Notes: a model not told the origin generated them from the sequence alone. Positions 37,609 through 49,027 are shown, counted from the stretch's first letter. The stretch is 64,000 bases of DNA from Kofleriaceae bacterium (GCA_020633495.1 JACKDR010000013.1:1-64000), one strand, 5' to 3'. Numbers and translations are program-made.

Positions 37609-39705
37609 ATGCCCCGCCTGCTGCCCTGCGCCTTCCTGCTCGCCCTCGCCCCCGCCCTCGCCACCACCCTGCCCGCCTGCGGCGGCGACCCCGGCGACGC
37701 CGGCGCCGACGCCGGCGACCCCGACGCCGGCGATCCCGACGGCTGGCACGACCTCTTGGCCACGCCGATCGCGACCACCGCGCCGGCGCTGCGGACCGCG
37801 CCGCACGCGCTGACGCCGACGCCGCTGTGGGGCGACCACGACGGCGCCCTGCCCACCAACTCCTGGTGGCTCGACCTGGTGCTCGGCGCCGGCGACAACC
37901 CGGTGAGCGTCCTGCCGTACCTGGTGAAGGCCCTGCCCGACCGGCTCAGCGTGTGCCTGCCGGCGCGGGTCGGCACCGCCACCTTCGTCGCGTCGACCTT
38001 CCTCGACAACCTGTCGCTCGGCGCCGTCGAGCCGATGGCGTCGCGTGCCCTCGCCGGCTACGACGCGCTGTCGGCGACGATGCGCTGGCAGGGCGCCGGC
38101 GCCGCGATGGACGCGCCGCTGGTCCGCGGCATGGCCTACGCGACGATGCGCTACGCCGCGGCGACGCCGCGGATCACGACCCAGCACGCGATCGTCTCGG
38201 TCAACGGCGCCACCGACGGCCCGTTCGTCGGCGCCCGCTTCGAGGTCGCCCTCAACAACGGCCAGACCTGGATCCTCTACGCGTCGACCGAGCTCACCCT
38301 CGATCGCGCCGGCGACACGCTGACCGCGCGCGCGCCGCTGACCGGCAGCCTGCGCGCCGCGCTCGATCCCGGCGGCGCCGCGGCGATCCTCGACGACCAC
38401 GCCGCGGCGATCCCCACCGGCGGCGCCGTGCGCGCCGAGGCCCGCGGCGACCAGGCGCGGATCACGTTCGCGTGGCAGACCGAGGGCGACGGCGCGCCGC
38501 TGATGCTGGCGCTGCCCCACCACCGCGACGTCCTCGACGGCGCGCCCGCCGCCGCGATCGCGTATCCGACGATCAAGGGCGAGATGACCGGGGTCGCGGC
38601 CGCGACGTGGACGATGCTCGAGCCGCTGCCGACGATCACCTGGACCGCGCCGCGCCCGATCGATCCGGCGCGCCAGCCCGCGGTCGTCGCGGCGCTGCAG
38701 GCCGACCGCGACCTCACGCCGGTCGCCGCCGACCCGTACTTCTTCGGCAAGCAGGTGGCCGCGATGGGGCGGCTGGCGCTGATCGCCGACGAGGTCGACG
38801 ACGCCGCCACGGCGACGGCGATCCGCGGCCGCATGGACGCCGCGCTCGCGCCGTGGCTCGCGCCCGACACCGCGCGGCTGGTCTACGACACCACCTGGGG
38901 CGGCGTCGTCGCCGACGGCGCGCAGCTCGATCCCGGCGCCGCGTTCGGCCAGGGCTACTACAACGATCACCACTTCCACTACGGCTACTTCCTCTACGCC
39001 GCCGCGGCGCTGGCCCACGGCGACCCCGCGTGGGCCGCCGCGCACCGCGACGCCGTCGACACGCTGGCCCGCGACATCGCCAACCCCAGCGCCCAGGACC
39101 CGTGGTTCGCGGTCATGCGCAACAAGGACTGGTTCGCCGGCCACTCGTGGGCCGCGGGCCTGTTCGAGTTCGGCGACTCGCGCAACCAGGAGTCGTCGTC
39201 GGAGGCGATCAACGCCTGGTACGGGCTGGCGCTGTGGGGCCTGGCCAGCGACGACGCCCGCCTCTACGACCTGGGCCGGACCCTGCTCGCCACCGAGCTG
39301 CGCTCGGTCCAGGCCTACTGGCAGATCACCAGCGACCACGATCTCTACGGGCCGCCGTTCTCCGAGCACAAGGTGGTCGGCGTGCTGTGGGCGACCAAGG
39401 TCGACTACGCGACCTTCTTCGGCGGCAACGTCGAGTACATCCACGGCATCCAGATGCTGCCGTTCACGCCGATCAGCGAGGCGCTGCTGCGGCCGGCGTG
39501 GATCTCCGAGGAGTACCCGGTGCTGGCCACCGCGCTGACCCGGCCCGAGCCGGCGCTGGCCGAGGCCTGGCGCGGCTACGTCGTCATGGCCCACGCCATC
39601 CTCGATCCCGACGCCGCGTGGACCGAGGCCACCGCCCTCACCGGCTTCGACGACGGCAACACCGCGACCAACACGCTGTACTGGATCGCGACCCGGCCGC
39701 GGTGA
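37609..39705 (+). CDS. GH81 endo-beta-1,3-glucanase lipoprotein
   Basis: 698 residues. Lipoprotein signal (TTLPACGGD) and an Asp/Ala/Gly linker, then a GH81 fold of near full length. Landmarks are PTNSWWLDLVLG at about 80, the YNDHHFHYGYF motif with the catalytic Asp at about 450, and RNKDWFAGHSWAAGL then NQESSSEAINAWYG with the catalytic/nucleophile Glu residues at about 526. GH81 enzymes hydrolyse beta-1,3-glucans such as laminarin, callose and fungal wall glucan, fitting a predatory or saprophytic lifestyle. Confidence 0.93.
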   Translation: MPRLLPCAFLLALAPALATTLPACGGDPGDAGADAGDPDAGDPDGWHDLLATPIATTAPALRTAPHALTPTPLWGDHDGALPTNSWWLDLVLGAGDNPVSVLPYLVKALPDRLSVCLPARVGTATFVASTFLDNLSLGAVEPMASRALAGYDALSATMRWQGAGAAMDAPLVRGMAYATMRYAAATPRITTQHAIVSVNGATDGPFVGARFEVALNNGQTWILYASTELTLDRAGDTLTARAPLTGSLRAALDPGGAAAILDDHAAAIPTGGAVRAEARGDQARITFAWQTEGDGAPLMLALPHHRDVLDGAPAAAIAYPTIKGEMTGVAAATWTMLEPLPTITWTAPRPIDPARQPAVVAALQADRDLTPVAADPYFFGKQVAAMGRLALIADEVDDAATATAIRGRMDAALAPWLAPDTARLVYDTTWGGVVADGAQLDPGAAFGQGYYNDHHFHYGYFLYAAAALAHGDPAWAAAHRDAVDTLARDIANPSAQDPWFAVMRNKDWFAGHSWAAGLFEFGDSRNQESSSEAINAWYGLALWGLASDDARLYDLGRTLLATELRSVQAYWQITSDHDLYGPPFSEHKVVGVLWATKVDYATFFGGNVEYIHGIQMLPFTPISEALLRPAWISEEYPVLATALTRPEPALAEAWRGYVVMAHAILDPDAAWTEATALTGFDDGNTATNTLYWIATRPR

Positions 39706-39778
39706 CCCATCCCCGGCGGCGCACACCGCCGCACACCGGCGCCGCGGATCGAGGTCCGGGCCGGCGGTGACCTCGTGC

Positions 39779-39784
39779 TAGCGT
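39779..39784 (+). promoter_or_regulatory. -10-like box, leaderless start
   Basis: TAGCGT, 9 nt upstream of ATG 39794, with no Shine-Dalgarno. Confidence 0.45.
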
Positions 39785-39793
39785 CGCGCCCGC

Positions 39794-42058
39794 ATGACTC
39801 CCGGCCTGCGCGCGACGCCGCTCCCGATCCTCGCCTCGCTCCTGCTCGCCGCCGCCTGCGGCGATCCCTACGTCGAGCGCCCGCCGGCGCCCGCCAACGA
39901 CGGCGTCTACGGCTTCGCCGGCGGCTGCTACACGATGGACGCGACGACGCCGGGCAGCTCCAACACGCGCTGGCTCGAGGCCGCCGACGGCGGCGAGGCC
40001 TTCGCGTTCGCCGCGACCAGCGAGGCCGAGGGCGCCCGCCTGACCATGCGGGCCTCGGACCTCGGCACCTACCTGTTCTACGACGCCGACGGCCACTACC
40101 TCGCGGTCGAGGACGGCGCGCTGATCCGCCCCGACAAGCTGCAGTCCGACGTCGAGCGGATCGACGACACGTTCCGGTCGCCGGCCGAGTGGCAGCTCGA
40201 GGTCAGCGCCCACGATCCGGACCGCTTCCAGCTCAAGAACTACCAGACCGGCGCGTACCTCACGCCCACCGGCACGACCCCCGACGAGGCCGACGCCGGC
40301 GTGATCGCGTTCTACCCCGCCGACGGCTGTCGCCCGTTCCCCGAGCTGACCCTCGACGCCGAGGGCGAGGTCGTGCCGCGGCGCTGGCCCGACGGCGACG
40401 TCTTCGGCATCGTCGAGACCCACGCGCACCTGTTCAGCAACTTCGGCTTCGGCGGCGGCGGCATCTTCCACGGCTCGCCGTACCACCGGCTCGGCGTCGA
40501 GCACGCGCTGCCCAGCTGCAAGCTGTTCCACGACGACGAGGGCCGCCGCGACATCGTCGGCTACGCGTTCTCCGGGCTCGGCCAGCTCGACACCGACTCG
40601 CTGATCACGGTGTTCATCGCCGGCGCCACCCCCGACTTCAACCACCACACCGAGGGCTACCCCGACTTCACCGACTGGCCCAACTCGTGGAACAGCGCGA
40701 CCCACCAGACCCAGTACTACAAGTGGATCGAGCGGGCCTGGCGCGGCGGGCTACGCCTGCTGGTCGACCACGCCACCACCAACGAGGTGCTGTGCGACCT
40801 GGTCACCGGGCTCGGCGCGCAGCCGGTGCGCTACTCGTGCAACGACATGGTCGCGGTCGATCGCGAGATCGAGGAGGCCTACGACCTCGAGCGCTACATC
40901 GACGCCCAGGAGGGCGGCCCGGGCCAGGGCTGGTTCCGCGTCGTCAAGACCCCGGCCGAGGCCCGCGCGGTGATCGACGAGGGCAAGCTCGCGGTCATCC
41001 TCGGCATCGAGACCTCGAACCTGTTCGACTGCTTCCTGACCCCGCGCCCCGGCTACCCGACGTGCGACGCCGACCTGGTCCGCGCCAAGCTCGACGACTA
41101 CTACGCCCGCGGCGTGCGCGCGATCTTCCCGGTCCACAAGTTCGACAACGCGTTCTCCGCCGGCGACGGCGACCGCAACGTCGGCCAGATCGGCAGCTTC
41201 ATCAACAGCGGCCACGACTCCAACTTCGTCACCGACTGCCCGGCCGACCCGACGGTGTTCGACCACGGCCCGGTGACCTTCGGCGGCATCAACGCGCCGC
41301 GCGCCGACTACCTGGCGCCGGCGCCGCACGACATGAGCGGCTTCGCGGCCGCGCCGATCGGCACGCTCAACCCGTTCCTGTCGGCGCTGCGCGAGCCGCC
41401 GCTCGAGGGCGACTACTGCCAGAACGCCGGCCTGACCGCGCTGGGTGAGACCCTGCTGCACGAGATGATGCTGCGCGGGATGATCATCGAGGTCGATCAC
41501 CTGCCGCGGCGCTCGCTGGCCCGCGCCTACGAGCTGCTCACCGAGGCCGACTACCCGCCGGCCGCCACCCACGGCAACACCTACAACGGCAAGGTCTACG
41601 ACCTCGGCGGCATCTCCAAGGGCGGCCTCGGCCGCTGCGCCGTCGCCGGCGTCTCCGGGTCGCTGGCCGCGCCGCTGACCGCCCGGGTCGCCGAGATCCA
41701 GGCCCACGGCGGCTACCCCGCCCAGGGCTTCGGCTTCGACCTCAACGGCTTCGCCGGCGGGCCGCGGCCGCGGTTCGGCCCCGACAGCCGGTGCACCGAT
41801 CCGCAGAGCAACCCGGTGACCTACCCGTTCACCTCCTACGCCGGCGACGTCACGTTCACCGAGCCGCACCTGGGCAACCGCACCGTCGACTTCAACACCG
41901 AGGGCATGCTGCACCTGGGCCTGTTGCCCGAGCTGATCGAGGACGCGCGCCGCGACGGCGCCAGCGACGCCACGCTCGAGCCGCTGTTCCGGTCCGCCGA
42001 GGGCTACCTGCGGATGTGGGAGCGCGCCGAGGCGCGCGCCGCCGCGCTGCAGCCGTGA
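39794..42058 (+). CDS. secreted M19-like dipeptidase/amidohydrolase with beta-trefoil N-domain
   Basis: 754 residues. Lipobox LLLAAACGD. Residues 30-185 look like a fascin/ricin-type beta-trefoil (GTYLFYDADGHYLAVEDG, RFQLKNYQTGAYLT). The catalytic part is an amidohydrolase TIM barrel with the metal-binding ETHAHLF at about 212 and EVDHLP at about 566, as in membrane dipeptidases. It is longer than typical M19 enzymes because of the trefoil and loop insertions. It likely hydrolyses peptides or related amides outside the cell; the substrate is unknown. Confidence 0.8.
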   Translation: MTPGLRATPLPILASLLLAAACGDPYVERPPAPANDGVYGFAGGCYTMDATTPGSSNTRWLEAADGGEAFAFAATSEAEGARLTMRASDLGTYLFYDADGHYLAVEDGALIRPDKLQSDVERIDDTFRSPAEWQLEVSAHDPDRFQLKNYQTGAYLTPTGTTPDEADAGVIAFYPADGCRPFPELTLDAEGEVVPRRWPDGDVFGIVETHAHLFSNFGFGGGGIFHGSPYHRLGVEHALPSCKLFHDDEGRRDIVGYAFSGLGQLDTDSLITVFIAGATPDFNHHTEGYPDFTDWPNSWNSATHQTQYYKWIERAWRGGLRLLVDHATTNEVLCDLVTGLGAQPVRYSCNDMVAVDREIEEAYDLERYIDAQEGGPGQGWFRVVKTPAEARAVIDEGKLAVILGIETSNLFDCFLTPRPGYPTCDADLVRAKLDDYYARGVRAIFPVHKFDNAFSAGDGDRNVGQIGSFINSGHDSNFVTDCPADPTVFDHGPVTFGGINAPRADYLAPAPHDMSGFAAAPIGTLNPFLSALREPPLEGDYCQNAGLTALGETLLHEMMLRGMIIEVDHLPRRSLARAYELLTEADYPPAATHGNTYNGKVYDLGGISKGGLGRCAVAGVSGSLAAPLTARVAEIQAHGGYPAQGFGFDLNGFAGGPRPRFGPDSRCTDPQSNPVTYPFTSYAGDVTFTEPHLGNRTVDFNTEGMLHLGLLPELIEDARRDGASDATLEPLFRSAEGYLRMWERAEARAAALQP

Positions 42059-42120
42059 GCCAGGCACGCGCGCAATCGCGCGGACCGGCGGGCACACGAC
42101 GAGGCTTGGCGCACGCCCCC

Positions 42121-42678
42121 TCAGCGAAACGTCAGGCTCAGGCACGCCGCGTCGGTCGCGGCGATGATCGGGCGCCAGCGGGGGTCGTCGGCGTCACCAT
42201 CGTTGGCGGTGACCCACGTCGCCATGCACAGGATATCGCCGCCCGGCCGAGGGTAGGTCACGGCGATCTTGCGACTGCGTGGCTCGTCGCAGGTCACCGT
42301 GACCAGGCCCCGCGGCGACGCGACGGTCTCGGTGCCGAGGCAGCGCGGCAGCTCGTGGTGGCGGGGCGACCGCCCCGACCGAGGATCGGGCGCCACCGTG
42401 ATGTAGACGAGCAAGCCCTCGCGCAGCGAGCCGCCCACGAGCGTGTAGACCACCGGCGGATCGACGCCCTCCAGCCTGGACGGACGCACGAAGGCCGGCG
42501 CGTCGAGGTGCATCGTCGGCATGGTCGCGATGCCACGCAGGGTGACCCCGCCCGCGGGATCCGGACCGTCGCCGGTGGCGGGGCGGGCCCGCTCGCAGCC
42601 CGGGCCGGTGACGACGATCAGCGCGGCGCAGAGCGCGACCGCCCGCACCGCGCGCGCCGTGACCGTCGGGTTCGCCAC
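42121..42678 (-). CDS. lipoprotein, unknown function
   Basis: 185 residues from GTG 42678, 7 nt from TATCGT (42686-42691). Signal with lipobox IVVTGPGCERA. The mature part has three further Cys (RCLGTE, VTCDEP, ILCMAT) and is beta-rich. No family is recognised. Confidence 0.7.
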   Translation of the reverse strand: MANPTVTARAVRAVALCAALIVVTGPGCERARPATGDGPDPAGGVTLRGIATMPTMHLDAPAFVRPSRLEGVDPPVVYTLVGGSLREGLLVYITVAPDPRSGRSPRHHELPRCLGTETVASPRGLVTVTCDEPRSRKIAVTYPRPGGDILCMATWVTANDGDADDPRWRPIIAATDAACLSLTFR

Positions 42679-42747
42679 CGCGCCGACGATAGCACCGGCA
42701 CGGGCGCGCCGGCGCGCCGCGACCCTGGTCAGACCGGCCGGGAGGCG

Positions 42748-42753
42748 TACGCT
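42748..42753 (+). promoter_or_regulatory. -10-like box, leaderless start
   Basis: TACGCT, 8 nt upstream of ATG 42762. Confidence 0.5.
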
Positions 42754-42761
42754 GTCAGGCG

Positions 42762-43487
42762 ATGATCAGCGCCACCAGCCGCTCGGCGCAGCAGCGCCTC
42801 GACGCGGTCCGTTCCCTCGCCCACCTCGACGCCTTCGACGACGCCGCCTACGTCGCGGCGCTACGGGACGAGGTCACCGCTGACGCCAAGGACATCGCGG
42901 CCACCGACGGCGCGTGGGCCGGCGTCGAGGCCTGGGACGATCGCCTGCGCGCCGCCCTGGCCGCGATCGACGGCTACGCCGCGCGGTCCATGCGGATCCG
43001 GCTCGATCACGCCCTCGCCGACGACACCACGGTCGAGCCGCCGTTCCGCACCGTCCTCGCCACCACCGTGCTGCGCTACGCCGGCGACCTCGAGACCCTG
43101 CGCGAGCGCGTCGTCTCGGTGACCGCGCGCGTCGATCCCGCCGGCGCCGCCGCCACCGCCGCGATCGTCGTCGCCTGTGCGACCACGGTCCACGCCGCGC
43201 GCGCCGCGCTGTGGGACGGCGTGCTGGGGCTGGCCCGCGACCTCGCCGCGGCCCGCGTCGACCACGCCCGCTTCGCCGCCCGCGATCCCTACGCCGGCGA
43301 CGCCGACCGGGCCCGCTGGCGCGCCGCCCGGCGCGACCTCGAGCAGGTGGCGGCGCAGCCGGTGCGGATCGCGAGCGCCCGCTTCGCCGATCGCGTCGCG
43401 GCGCTGCCGCCCGACGCCGACGCCGACGCCGACGACGAGGCCGCGGCGGCGCCGCCGAGCCGCGAGGAGCTGATCGAGCTCGACTGA
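42762..43487 (+). CDS. helical hypothetical protein
   Basis: 241 residues, almost entirely predicted helical and Ala/Arg/Asp-rich, with one hydrophobic segment at about 128-150 (AAATAAIVVACATTV) that might be buried or membrane-associated. The C-terminus is acidic. No family is recognised. It precedes the deoxyribosyltransferase-Nudix gene by 72 nt in the same orientation, each with its own -10-like box. Confidence 0.7.
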   Translation: MISATSRSAQQRLDAVRSLAHLDAFDDAAYVAALRDEVTADAKDIAATDGAWAGVEAWDDRLRAALAAIDGYAARSMRIRLDHALADDTTVEPPFRTVLATTVLRYAGDLETLRERVVSVTARVDPAGAAATAAIVVACATTVHAARAALWDGVLGLARDLAAARVDHARFAARDPYAGDADRARWRAARRDLEQVAAQPVRIASARFADRVAALPPDADADADDEAAAAPPSREELIELD

Positions 43488-43545
43488 TCGGCGGCCGCGC
43501 GGTCGCGCGGCGCCCGCTCCCGGTGCGCGGCGCGCCGCGACGCGG

Positions 43546-43551
43546 TAGCGT
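43546..43551 (+). promoter_or_regulatory. -10-like box, leaderless start
   Basis: TAGCGT, 8 nt upstream of ATG 43560. Confidence 0.5.
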
Positions 43552-43559
43552 CGGGCGGC

Positions 43560-44708
43560 ATGCAGGTCGTCCACGCCCTCGAGGCTCTGCCCGACGCCGT
43601 CACGAAGTCGATCTTCCTGGCCGGCCCGACGCCGCGCTCGGTCGAGGTCGCGTCGTGGCGCCCCGCCGCCCTCGCGCTGCTCGCCGCGCGCGGCTACGAC
43701 GGCGTCGTCTTCGTCCCCGAGCCCCGCTACCAGCGCTGGAGCCGCTCGTACGTCGATCAGGTCGACTGGGAGCTCGACGCCCTGGCCTCCGCCGATTGCG
43801 TCGTGTTCTGGATCCCCCGCGACCTCGACGAGCTGCCCGGGTTCACCACCAACGTCGAGTTCGGCTACTGGGCGCGCTCCGGCAAGTGCATCCTGGGCGC
43901 CCCGCCCGATGCGCCCAAGCTGCGCTACCTCGACGCCCTCGCCACGCGCCTCGGCATCCCCCGGGTCCACACCCTCGAGGCCGCGGTCAACCGCGCGATC
44001 GCGACGCTCGGCGACGGCGCGCCGCGCCAGGGCGGCGAGTGCCAGGTGCCGCTCGAGATCTTCACCAGCCGGCCGTTCCAGCGCTGGTACGGCGCCCAGC
44101 GCGGCGCCGGCAACGTCCTCGAGGGCGCCCGGGTCGAGTGGGTGCTGCGCGTGGTCGAGCGCCGGTTCCTGCTGTACTGGGCGCTGCACGTCCAGGTCCG
44201 GGTCGCCGCCGAGGACCGGGTCAAGCGCAACGAGGTCGTGCTGGCGCGCCCCGACACCTCGCAGGTCGTGCTCTACCACCGCGATCCGGCCGATCCAGCG
44301 CGCACGACGCTGGCGCTGATCCGCGAGTTCCGCAGCGCGGCGGCGACCCGCGACGGCTTCGTCCACGAGCACGCCGGCGGCTCGTCGTTCGAGGCCGACG
44401 ACGACGATCCGCGCGCCCTCGCCGTCGCCGAGGTCGCGGAGGAGGTCGGGCTCCGCCTCGACGCGGCGCGGCTGCGCCCGCTCGGGGTCCGCCAGCTGGC
44501 GCCGACGATGTCGGCCCACCGCGCCCACGCCTTCGCGGTCGAGCTCGACGCCGCCGAGCTGGCGGCGCTGCGCGCCGACGCCGGCACCGTCCACGGCGCC
44601 GACGGCGGCGAGCGCACCACGGTCGAGCTGTGGACGCTGGCCGAGCTGTACGCCGACGATCGCGTCGACTGGAGCACGCTCGGCATGGCGCTCGCGGCGC
44701 TGCGCTGA
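43560..44708 (+). CDS. nucleoside 2-deoxyribosyltransferase-like + Nudix fusion
   Basis: 382 residues. The N-terminal 150 residues match the nucleoside 2-deoxyribosyltransferase-like fold (IFLAGPTPR, GYDGVVFVPEP, SYVDQVDWELDAL, ADCVVFWIPRDL, GFTTNVEFGYWARSGK). The C-terminal half is a Nudix domain with FVHEHAGGSSFE and AVAEVAEEVGLRLD, where the usual RE of the Nudix box is AE; the EE pair that binds metal is kept. The fusion suggests salvage or hydrolysis of a nucleotide derivative, perhaps linked to NAD or modified bases. Activity of the Nudix part needs the missing Arg to be dispensable. Confidence 0.82.
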   Translation: MQVVHALEALPDAVTKSIFLAGPTPRSVEVASWRPAALALLAARGYDGVVFVPEPRYQRWSRSYVDQVDWELDALASADCVVFWIPRDLDELPGFTTNVEFGYWARSGKCILGAPPDAPKLRYLDALATRLGIPRVHTLEAAVNRAIATLGDGAPRQGGECQVPLEIFTSRPFQRWYGAQRGAGNVLEGARVEWVLRVVERRFLLYWALHVQVRVAAEDRVKRNEVVLARPDTSQVVLYHRDPADPARTTLALIREFRSAAATRDGFVHEHAGGSSFEADDDDPRALAVAEVAEEVGLRLDAARLRPLGVRQLAPTMSAHRAHAFAVELDAAELAALRADAGTVHGADGGERTTVELWTLAELYADDRVDWSTLGMALAALR

Positions 44709-44721
44709 GCGGCGGCGGCGG

Positions 44722-45098
44722 CTACGGGGACTCGTCGACGACGTCGAGCGTGGCGCCCAGGCCGTCGCGCGGGGCGTAGCGCAGCACGGTCACCTTGCCG
44801 GCCTCGACCCGCACCGTGGCGTGGCGGCCGCGGACCGCGTCCTGGATCGCGTCCACGCCGGGCCCGGGCCCGACCATGAAGATCTCGACCTCGTGAACAC
44901 CCGGCGCGGTCGCGACGAAGTGGGCCTCGTACAGCGGCTCGCGTCGCTCGACGCCGTCGACCTTGATCACCGCGGTGCTGCCCCGCGCCACCCACGCGCC
45001 CAGGCGCTCGAGGTGCAGCGCCGACAGCACCTTGCCGACCGTGCGCTGGCCGGGGCTGAGCCCGACGCGGATCTCGATCCCGGTCCTGCCTGCGTCCG

Positions 45099-45102
<4 letters not shown>
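44722..45102 (-). CDS. small hypothetical protein
   Basis: 126 residues. ATG 45102 has a strong GAGGAGGA site. The frame is open further upstream (to beyond 45162) and reads into the end of a GNAT domain, but the ribosome-binding site marks this start. The protein is beta-rich and basic, no signal peptide, with AHFVATAPGVHEVEIFMVGPG near the middle. No family is recognised. It lies downstream of the SET-GNAT gene and probably shares its transcript. Confidence 0.7.
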
Positions 45103-47345
<2,243 letters not shown>

Positions 47346-47352
47346 CGCCGCG

Positions 47353-47358
47353 AGCGTA
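47353..47358 (-). promoter_or_regulatory. -10-like box of the SET gene
   Basis: TACGCT on the minus strand, 7 nt before ATG 47345. It supports this start and a leaderless transcript, divergent from the profilin-like gene. Confidence 0.5.
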
Positions 47359-47400
47359 CTCCGGGGCGCGTCCCCGCGGCCCCCCTCGGGCGCGATCACG

Positions 47401-47429
47401 TTGACACCGCGGGGTCGGCAAGGGACCAT
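47401..47429 (+). promoter_or_regulatory. sigma70-like promoter of the profilin-like gene
   Basis: Perfect -35 TTGACA (47401-47406), a 17-nt spacer and GACCAT (47424-47429), ending 9 nt before ATG 47439. The transcript would start at or next to the ATG. Confidence 0.6.
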
Positions 47430-47438
47430 CGAGGCTCG

Positions 47439-47951
47439 ATGAGTCGCATCAACCGGCGCACGTTCCTCGGGGGGACCGCCGCGGGGGCCACCCTGCTCGC
47501 GATCCGCCCGTCCACGACCGCGCCGCCCACGCCCGGCGCCGACGCGACGGAGGTCCCCGCCACCGACCCGCGCGTCGCCCGGATCATCGACCTCAGCCGC
47601 GATCGTGCCGGCGGCGTCCACGTCCAGCGCGTCGGGTTCGTCACCGCCGACGGCACCGCCGGGACCCTGCCGATCGCGGCCGCCGAGGCCGACGAGCTGC
47701 GGGCGGTGCTGGCGTCGCGCGACTTCACCGCGTGGCAGCAGCGCGGCCTCCGCGTCGACGGTCACAAGTTCGTGTTCATCCGCGACAGCGAGGACGGCCG
47801 CGTCGTCCACGCCATCCGCCGCGGCGAGTTCGTCACGATCCGCGTCACCGGCGACGGGCTGGTGCTCGCGACCAGCGGCGACGGCATGGCCCACAACCGC
47901 GCCGTCGAGGCGGTCTACCAGTACACCCGCCGCACGGAGTCGGTGGCGTGA
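47439..47951 (+). CDS. profilin-like protein with Tat-type N-terminus
   Basis: 170 residues. The N-terminus is a Tat-like signal (RRTFLGG at 6-12, then a hydrophobic stretch to about 22) and a Pro/Thr linker. Residues 45-165 follow the profilin pattern: VGFVTADGT, then AEADELRAVL, then GLRVDGHKFVFIRDS at 103-117, which lines up with human profilin GLTLGGQKCSVIRDS, then FVTIRVTGDGLVLAT and AVEAVYQY. The poly-Pro-binding Trp residues are not conserved. Profilins bind monomeric actin, and an actin gene is 0.8 kb away, but a Tat signal would send this protein out of the cytoplasm, which conflicts with that role. A PAS-like or unrelated fold remains possible. Confidence 0.5.
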   Translation: MSRINRRTFLGGTAAGATLLAIRPSTTAPPTPGADATEVPATDPRVARIIDLSRDRAGGVHVQRVGFVTADGTAGTLPIAAAEADELRAVLASRDFTAWQQRGLRVDGHKFVFIRDSEDGRVVHAIRRGEFVTIRVTGDGLVLATSGDGMAHNRAVEAVYQYTRRTESVA

Positions 47952-47962
47952 GAGGGGTCGCC

Positions 47963-49027
47963 ATGATGAAGCTCGCCATCGCCGCCCTCGGGCTCGTCGC
48001 CGCCGCCGCGGTCACGCTGGCCCCGGGCCGCGCCGCCGCCGGCACCTGCGAGGAGGAGGTCGTCGCCGAGTGCGTCAAGACGTCGTGCCCCGCGTTCTGC
48101 AAGGGCACCCGCGACAAGGCCTGCAAGGCCACCTGCACCGCCGACAACCGCTGCAAGCTGACGTTGTTCGGCGGCCAGGACCGCGATGACCAGGCCGAGC
48201 TCGACGCCCAGAACCGGACCCAGCTGATGGCCTGCCTGGCCGAGAACCGGGGCACGATCGACATCCCCGACGACCTCGGTCAGCCGATCCTCGTCGAGGA
48301 CGACGGCGGCAAGGACGGCAAGGGCGGCAAGGACGGCAAGGCCGCCAAGGGCGGCAAGGACGCCAAGGCCGATCGAGCGGCCAAGGTCACCCGGCGCAAC
48401 GACCTCCGGGTCGAGAAGGTCAGCAAGCGCGCCTGGAAGAAGCTCCAGAGCCCGGTGTTCAAGGCCCGTCAGAAGGGCAAGGCGTGGCGACGCCCCACGA
48501 TCGCCGTCGACGGCGCGACCGAGGCGCCAGCGCCCGCGACGTCGACCGAGCAGGCCCCGGCCGAGCCGACGACCCAGGCGCCGGCCGACCCGGCGCCGGC
48601 CCCCGCGGGCGGCCCCGCGGCCCCCGACCACGCGGCCGCCCACATGGCGGCCGCCCCGCCGCCACTAGCGCGCCGCGCGCGCGCCCGCGGCCGGTCGCGA
48701 CCCGCACGCCGCGCGACGCGGCCTCCCGTCGCTCAGAAGCACTTGCGGTGCACGATGCCGGGCCCGGCCTCGTCGTACTCCGCCTTGGTGATCCACATCT
48801 GCTGGAACGTGCTCAGGCTGGCGAGGATCGAGCCGCCGATCCACACCGAGTACTTGCGCTCCGGCGGCGCGACCACCTTGATCTTCATCGACTGCGGCGC
48901 CAGCGCGACCAGCTCCTTGGTCAGGCGCTCGGCGATGCCGTGGAACATGGTGCTGCCGCCCGACAGCACCACGTTGCTGTACAGGTCCTTCCGGATCTCG
49001 ACGTCGCACTTCATGATCGTGTTGTAG
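47963..49027 (+). CDS. exported Cys-rich protein with KDGK repeats; 3' end doubtful
   Basis: Starts at ATG 47963 (or 47966) after AGGGG. Signal peptide to about residue 26, then a Cys-rich block (about 27-85, nine or so Cys such as CPAFCKG, CKATCTADNRC), a Lys-Asp-Gly repeat (about 112-135), a basic segment and an Ala/Pro/Thr tail to about residue 234. The frame then stays open until 49027, antisense to the last 295 nt of the actin gene. That part is unlikely to be real. A TAG lies at 48666 one frame away, so a single indel may hide the true end. No family is recognised. Confidence 0.5.
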   Translation: MMKLAIAALGLVAAAAVTLAPGRAAAGTCEEEVVAECVKTSCPAFCKGTRDKACKATCTADNRCKLTLFGGQDRDDQAELDAQNRTQLMACLAENRGTIDIPDDLGQPILVEDDGGKDGKGGKDGKAAKGGKDAKADRAAKVTRRNDLRVEKVSKRAWKKLQSPVFKARQKGKAWRRPTIAVDGATEAPAPATSTEQAPAEPTTQAPADPAPAPAGGPAAPDHAAAHMAAAPPPLARRARARGRSRPARRATRPPVAQKHLRCTMPGPASSYSALVIHICWNVLRLARIEPPIHTEYLRSGGATTLIFIDCGASATSSLVRRSAMPWNMVLPPDSTTLLYRSFRISTSHFMIVL

